A DNA stretch of 64,000 nt from Mesostigma viride. Its lineage: Eukaryota > Streptophyta > Mesostigmatophyceae > Mesostigmatales > Mesostigmataceae. Of this stretch, positions 58,431-64,000 are shown piece after piece; position 1 is the stretch's first letter, and every line of letters starts with the position of its first letter. Both the position numbers and the translations under genes were made by a program. The notes under the pieces are model-generated. The model had not been told where the DNA came from. It searched no databases and saw nothing but the letters and a program-made list of their open reading frames with translations. The stretch spans positions 5,910,895 through 5,974,894 of the forward strand of contig RPFO01000104.1 of NCBI GenBank assembly GCA_009746045.1, written 5' to 3'.

Positions 58431-58550
58431 AATGGCTACCTCGTGGCTCGTGGCTCGTTATGGGTATAGATAGGCGAGTGATCTCAGGGCCATGTGTTAC
58501 GTATACTCCCAACGGAGTTATGTTCTTAATTAATTATAATTAACCCAAAG
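58431..58550. repeat. retroelement end fragments
   Basis: A minus-oriented 5' terminus (GGCTACCTCGTGGCTCG) adjoins a plus-oriented 3' terminus with the stem-loop ACTCCCAACGGAGT and AATTAATT tail at 58500-58548. Confidence 0.6.
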
Positions 58551-58854
58551 AACAGCACCCCCAGTGTTGCGCCCCGGCACCATGCTGTGGATAGAGTGCT
58601 CACTCTGTGGCCTGCACAGCTAGTTGTGGCAGAGAGAGAAGCTAGGGCGCCCTCCCTCATCGTTATTGTGTATCTAGGGTTTGAAGGTTCCTTTACTCTG
58701 TACTGGCACCCACGTGACGCAGTTCCGTCATAATGCATGTGCACAGACAATAATTCTCTCAGTCTCATGCACACATGCATGCGCACACATATGTCGATAT
58801 ACAAACATCACCGAGCATACATGCAATCAATTAACATTATTAAGTGAGACAACT

Positions 58855-59026
58855 ATCAAGGAGACAACCAGCGCAGGCCAGAAATCGGGAGAATCCGGAC
58901 CATGGTAGCTTTCAAGCCTGCCGTTATCTTGTTCGCGTTTTCGAGTTGTTCAGGATGATGAATATGAATGTAGATGGAAATGTGTAGCCTTGTGCATTGA
59001 AATTGTTGCTGGCTTACGTGTAGAGC
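58855..59026 (-). repeat. Penelope-associated repeat fragment
   Basis: The reverse complement of the last ~170 nt of the 13380-13745 repeat (GGAGACAACCAGCGCAGGC, then GAATCCGGACCATGGTAGC, then CGTTATCTTGTTCGCG). Confidence 0.75.
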
Positions 59027-59032
59027 AAGAGG

Positions 59033-59460
59033 GGGTTGTGGGTTAACCCTGGGAATGCCCCTAAAAACCCTCAGGCTCCGGGAGAGGCATTTATACTCTG
59101 CCTTACCGGCGCTTCTAAATGTGTGTGTTGCCTATCTGTGGGCGCTGGACCAAGGGGCAGCCTTACTGCATCCGCTACGCCGTCAGCCATGCTTTGCCCA
59201 TGCAGAGAGCCACTCTCTGCTGAGACGCCATCTGCCCAAGCCATTGCCTAGCCATGATCATCTTCCACCCCCCATGTCCGCAACTTTGCACAGCTGCTGG
59301 AATACATGGTGGTGCAGGTGCACCTCAATTGTGCACCCCGAGTAGGTCACGGCAGTTTACACCAACCACCTGCAGGTTGTCGCCTAGAATATATGCCCCT
59401 TCTCAGGGGTATGTGTTGCATATCCTCCCCACGGAGGTATGTTCTGATTACATGTAGAGC
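59033..59460 (+). repeat. dispersed repeat and ORF1-element 3' tail
   Basis: 59033-59195 matches 1694-1850. 59195-59455 is a diverged ORF1-element 3' UTR ending in CTCCCCACGGAGG. Confidence 0.65.
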
Positions 59461-59712
59461 GACTGAATGACCTAGACGGTGGGGCCGGAAACAGCTTGCT
59501 TGATCAGGGCGTGTGTTTCGGGCCTAACTGGCCGGGGGTGTCTAGGAACTATGCCTGAATTATGCAAGATCAATACAATAAGATAAATATTGATCATCAA
59601 TTATATAAAAAGATTCGAACACGCGGATAGAAAAGATAACGGCAGGATCGAGCTACCATTGTCCGGATTCTCCCGACTTCTGGCCTGCGCTTGCTGTCTC
59701 CTTGATATAAAA
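59461..59712. repeat. Penelope-associated repeat fragments in both orientations
   Basis: 59461-59545 is minus-oriented (GACCTAGACGGTGGGGCCGG). 59608-59712 is plus-oriented (CACGCGGATAGAAAAGATAA, TTGTCCGGATTCTCCCG). The copy is rearranged. Confidence 0.7.
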
Positions 59713-60196
59713 GGGCCTCTTGCTGCATATCCCTACGAGGCTCAGGACTCCACACCTTCAGCGATGCGGTAGAACAAATACAGGCCTGCCCGTTTCCGCA
59801 CTGCGACTGTCGCATATTGACCTAGTTACATCACCAGTCCTTTGCCACATCACTGCTTGTCCCTGGCACGAAAAGCTCCCCACCACCCAGTGCAAAGTGC
59901 AATTTCAAATACACTTAATTTCATCCCCATGCACTTCGGTTTACCACTGGTCCCTGCAGCGGTCTCTATCATGCCTCACCGCAGCTCTACTACCTCCCAA
60001 CCAATTGGGCGCTTCACTCCTCCAGCCATGTGGAACATAGCCTAAATCCCTTACCCTCATGTCTCAGTCATCGCCACACTTCTCCAACGCCAAAGCAGAG
60101 CTCAAATGCGTCATGGATCAACCCTCACATATACTTTTCCAACACGGCCCAACTGCTTCACCCTTGTAGGTAAAGCTTGTAGGTAGAATAGGGGCC
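59713..60196. other. intergenic, 3' flank of starch branching enzyme
   Basis: No feature was recognised. Confidence 0.45.
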
Positions 60197-63100
60197 TCAC
60201 TCCTCCAAGGTGGACAGCGCCTCCATTGCCGCCGCCGTCGCCCCCACCGCGTCCTTGTCCGCCTTGCCCTTGGCGTCCCCGGCCGGGACGTACTGCGGGT
60301 ACTGGTCCGCATTGAAGTACACCTGGCACGTGCGTGATGGCGCTAGCACCGCAAACGAGTGGCAGCGGTTGTTGAAGTTGCTCGCGGGGTCACCTGGCAC
60401 GCCCTCGGGCTGCGTGAAGTGGTCCGTGTCGTGGCCCACGCGGCCCTTCCCCCCAAACTCGTACGCATCGCTGTCGAGCGCCACACGGTACTTGCCCGCG
60501 TCACGGCACCCGACCTTGTACCCCTCGTACGTCTTGGTGGGGTGGAAGTTGAACACGAACACGAGGTCGCCGCGCTCAAACACGATCACCTGGGGGGTGG
60601 GTAGCATGGGGTTGAGGGGGGGGTTGTTTAAAAGGTGGGTGGGACGAAGGGGGGATGGACGAGAAGTGTGAATGTTAGACTGACGAGGGAAAGGGGATAG
60701 ACCAAGGGAGGGGAGGGGAAGAGAGCGATCCAAGCTGGGAAACAGAGGATGGGAGAGAAGAAGACTTTAAAAAGGTAGGCGCAACGTGACATATGCCAGG
60801 GCACAGTTATGTCAAGATGCCACAGAGACAGGTACCAAACGACACGCAGACAGAGACAACCAGCCGAGTGGGCATGCCCAATCAAGGCACCAGCAGCAGC
60901 ACCTATCAAACGGGGGGGGCGCAGGCAGGGGATGCGTGGTTGCCCAGACAGGGCGAAAGGGCAGGGGGCGGCAGGGGCAGGGGGCAAGGGGTAGGGGGCA
61001 GCGCATGTGAACAAACCATGCACACACATTCTGTCCTCCTCGTGAAAACTGGGCACTACGCACGTGTTATTTGCGCCACATATTTCAAGATGAGCTATCA
61101 AAGATGGAAGATAAGAAGAACCCACACAACTTGGCTATAGTATCTCCCCTACCATACCCTCCTCATGGAAGCTGGGCACAACGTCACTAAAATTAGTGCA
61201 CATACTGTATTGAATATTTAACCATACTTTCCCCCAGGTGAAAGCTGGGCACAACTAGCTTTTATTAGTGCCACCTGTTATATCTTGTTACCGGTGATTT
61301 TTTTTAAACGCTGTCATGAGCCAATCAGACCTAGTTTGCCCGCATTACGCCTACGTTTGCCCTCCTTGTATACGCTGGACACCTGGTCCCTATTAATAGC
61401 AAAACAGAAATAACAACGTACTACACCGCAGTGACCCATATATTACCTCCCCGTGAAAACCCGGGCACTACGTACCTGTTATTAACGCCACATGCTACAT
61501 GTCAACCAATCCGTGCTATTATTATGCCCGCCTACCCTATCCTCCTCGTGGAAGCACCAACTGACATCAAGAACCAACAACCTATTAATAACAAAACTTT
61601 TCAACAACAATTATTTTTCCTGATAACGTTTAAGTGAAAATCGTTCTACCTTATCCTCCTTGTGGAAGCTGGACACCCAGCCCCTACTATTTGCAAAACT
61701 TCTACAGTAACTTATTACATCTCAGTGACCCATGTCCTACCTTGTCGTCCTCGTGGAAGCTGGACACCAGCTGGTGCGGGCTGCGCATGAACCCGAACCG
61801 CTCATCCAGAGCGCACATGGCCCGGTCAAACTCCGCCATGAACTTGTACCGGAGGTGGCTCTCGTCCGCCAGGTGCCACTGCCGGCGGCAGTAGTTGTAG
61901 CTCCAGCCATTGCCCTCACGAGGAAAATCCATCCACTCGGGGTGGCCGAACTCGTTCCCCATGAAGTTGAGGTACCCGTCCCCCCCCAACGCAAAGGTGA
62001 TGAAGTGGATCATCTTGTGGAGCGCGATGCCTCGCTCGATGACCGGGCTCGCGGGTGACAGCGCCGACATGCCCGTGTACATCTCCTTGTCCATGAGCCA
62101 GAACGCAACCGTCTTGTCCCCCACGAGCGCCTGGTCGTGCGACTCAGCGTACGCGATGCACTTCTCGCTGTACCGGCGGTTGCAGAGCGCGACCACGATC
62201 TCGTGCATTCCCCACTGCTCATCCACGCGGTGCTTGAGGAGCTGGATCCACTTGTCGGGGATCGCCATCGAGAGCCGGTAGTCAAACCCCAGGCCGCCCT
62301 GCGAGACAGGGACGCCCAGGGTGGGCATGCCCGAGACGTCCTCCGCGATCATGATGGCGTCCGGGTAGAGGGAGTGGATCGTCTCGTTCGCCAGCATCAT
62401 GTACACGCAGGCCTCGACGTCGGTCGAGAAGCCAAAGTATTCGTGGTACTGGCCCGAGAAGGCCATGTTCAGGCCGTGGTGCGTGTACAGCATGGACGTC
62501 ACTCCGTCGAAGCGGAAGCCGTCAAACATGTACTCCTCCATCCAAAAGCGGAGGTTGGAGAGGAGGAACCTCTTCACCTCCCAGTTGCCGTAGTTAAACA
62601 GCCGGCTGTCCCACAGCTTGTGGTACCCGCGGTCCCCCGTGTGGAAGTAGGAGTCCGCCGAGGACTGCCCGAAATCAAACCCGTTGAGGCCGTCGTCGAC
62701 ATTATTGGAGGCGTGGGAATGGATCACGTCCATGAGCATGGTCAGGCCAAGCCCATGCGCGGTGTCGATGAGATATTTCAAGTCCTCGGGGGTGCCGCAG
62801 CGGCTGGAGGGCGCGAAAAAGTTGGTCACGTGGTACCCGAAGGAGGCGTAGTACGAGTGCTCCATGATCGCCATGAGCTGGACGCAGTTGTAGCCCGCAC
62901 GCGCGATGCGGGGCAGCACGTTGTCCGCAAAGTCCCGGTACGTGTTCACTTTGGGCTCGGAGGAGGACATGCCCACGTGGGCCTCGTAGATGCGAGGCGT
63001 CGCGGGACGGGGGGGCCGTGCGTGCTTGAACTTGTACTTCTCGCTCGCGGGGGGGTCCCAGTAGATGCCGTCGTATTTCGCGCCCATCTTGCCCGGCTCG

Positions 63101-63912
63101 ACGGTCGCCCACTTGATCCAGGCCGGGATCCGGTCGACGGCCCACCCTTCGGGCCGGGTCACGCGCACTTTGACCCGGGATCCGTGGGGGATCCGCGGGC
63201 GGCCGTCGACGTCGTCCAGCTGGACGCTCCACACGCCGAACTGGTCGCGCTGCATGCGGTGGGACTCGGGGTTCCACCCGTTGAAATCGCCGATCAGCGC
63301 CATCCCGCGAGCAGCCGGTGCCCACTCCCGGTAAATGATGTGACCGTCTTTTCGAACGAAACCGAAATCATTGTAGCCCTGCGAGAATTTGTCCAACCCG
63401 CCGCCGTGCTGTTCGATGGCCTCCTTTGCCTGCTTGTATTGGTTCGCGCGGTACAGCAGGTGGTCCTTGAAAGGCGCCAATTGAGGGTCCGTGTCCAACA
63501 CGGCCAGATCAGAGCCGGACTCAACTCGCTGACTCAACTGCGCCTGTACCACATGGGTGAATCCTCGGCCGCTGGAACGCTGGGGTGGGGCCGTTTGGTG
63601 CTGTTTCAACGTTAGCATCTTCTTTCCGGATCTTGAAAACTGCAACCCCGACCCGTGCTGCCTAACACTGCCGCCTGATACTAATGCGGGGCACGAAACG
63701 ACGCATCGCTGCCCTGCTGGGCTTAACGCCTCCACACAGGTTGTTGTTAGGCATCCTTCTGACAACGACCTGGCTGCCATGCCGACAGAAAGTAATAAAA
63801 TGCGGCTATGGCTGTCGTCAGGCACAACCTTAATCTGGCAAGAGTGGTCTTTGCGCGTGCTTCGCAAAAATTCGTAACTCGACCTGGCAGAATTTGGACC
63901 TCGGCCTTTCAT
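60197..63912 (-). CDS. 1,4-alpha-glucan (starch) branching enzyme, GH13, 2 exons
   Basis: Exons 63912-61741 and 60589-60197 (GT-AG, phase 0) give 854 aa. The enzyme cleaves alpha-1,4 chains and re-attaches them as alpha-1,6 branches during amylopectin synthesis in the plastid. The leader (to about residue 130) is Ser/Arg-rich. An internal ATG at 63780 ([20 protein letters not shown]) is an equally good or better transit-peptide start and would give 810 aa. CBM48-like segment: [34 protein letters not shown]13 catalytic regions: [10 protein letters not shown] (D395), [10 protein letters not shown] with nucleophile D469, IAEDVSG with acid/base E524, and AESHDQ with D593. The C-terminal beta domain is in exon 2: [20 protein letters not shown], ending LSTLEE. 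All key residues are present, so the gene appears intact. Confidence 0.96.
61028..61779 (-). repeat. array of decayed copies of SBE exon 1 end and 5' splice site
   Basis: The exon 1 end/donor (61737-61772) is echoed at 61646-61679 (about 30 of 34 identical), 61531-61556, 61442-61471, 61350-61386, 61224-61258, 61146-61180 and 61028-61061. Linkers are also related, for example CAGTGACCCAT...TACC and ...TAGCAAAAC. Spacing is about 78-126 bp. All copies lie in the intron 60590-61740. Confidence 0.85.
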
Positions 63913-64000
63913 CTAAGTGTCTGCCACCTGGCGCCCTCTCAGTGCCAGCGGTTGTACTGTGCCGACAGGTGGCAGAGAACAACAATCAATCTGTGCAAGT

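Noticed and set aside
62137-63615. 492-codon plus-strand frame
   Set aside because: Antisense shadow of the starch branching enzyme, whose catalytic motifs and splice sites are clear on the minus strand.

Overview
The window looks like nuclear DNA of a starch-making green alga (Viridiplantae, probably a chlorophyte or prasinophyte; the species is not resolved). The reasons are: multi-exon genes with clean GT-AG introns; a starch branching enzyme; a plastid-type ketoacyl-ACP synthase with a transit-like leader; a plant/algal DCD domain; GC-rich, Ala/Gly-rich coding sequence; and a dense nest of eukaryotic retroelements. There are no operons and no prokaryotic features.

Layout. 1-0.97 kb: intergenic, with a hairpin pair and a LINE tail. 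972-8006 (-): a four-exon GT29 sialyltransferase-like type II membrane protein whose introns hold very large simple-sequence arrays. 8999-9544 (+): a small Ser/Lys/Arg-rich nuclear protein, divergent from the GT29 gene. 10.2-20.2 kb: nested mobile elements (two LINE families, an ORF1-only retroelement, a Penelope-like RT fragment and a TTAA-flanked DNA transposon). 20501-21577 (-): an acidic AT-hook protein. 22844-34877 (-): an eleven-exon 3-oxoacyl-ACP synthase (KAS I/II type). One of its introns carries a 2.1-kb 12-bp minisatellite and another a DNA transposon with a broken gene fragment. 35962-45331 (+): an eight-exon gene, divergent from KAS, encoding an N-terminal DCD domain joined through a long disordered linker to a TRF4/PAPD5-type nucleotidyltransferase. 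45.3-47.9 kb: no gene recognised. 47.9-59.7 kb: a second retroelement nest. 60197-63912 (-): starch branching enzyme in two exons.

I assembled exon structures by hand from splice signals and reading-frame continuity. The four long genes all close in frame: GT29 681 aa, KAS 496 aa, DCD-polymerase 1512 aa and SBE 854 aa.

The most unusual signal is structural. In four unrelated genes the last 20-40 nt of an exon, with its 5' splice site, recurs as decayed tandem copies just inside the downstream intron. The clearest case is the starch branching enzyme, with seven copies spaced about 80-125 bp. This suggests that introns here grow by tandem duplication across the 5' splice site. Other leads are the DCD-TRF4 fusion, a full-length gag-only (ORF1-only) retroelement family sharing a 3' stem-loop with LINEs that generate about 12-bp target-site duplications, and two undescribed-looking non-autonomous DNA transposons.
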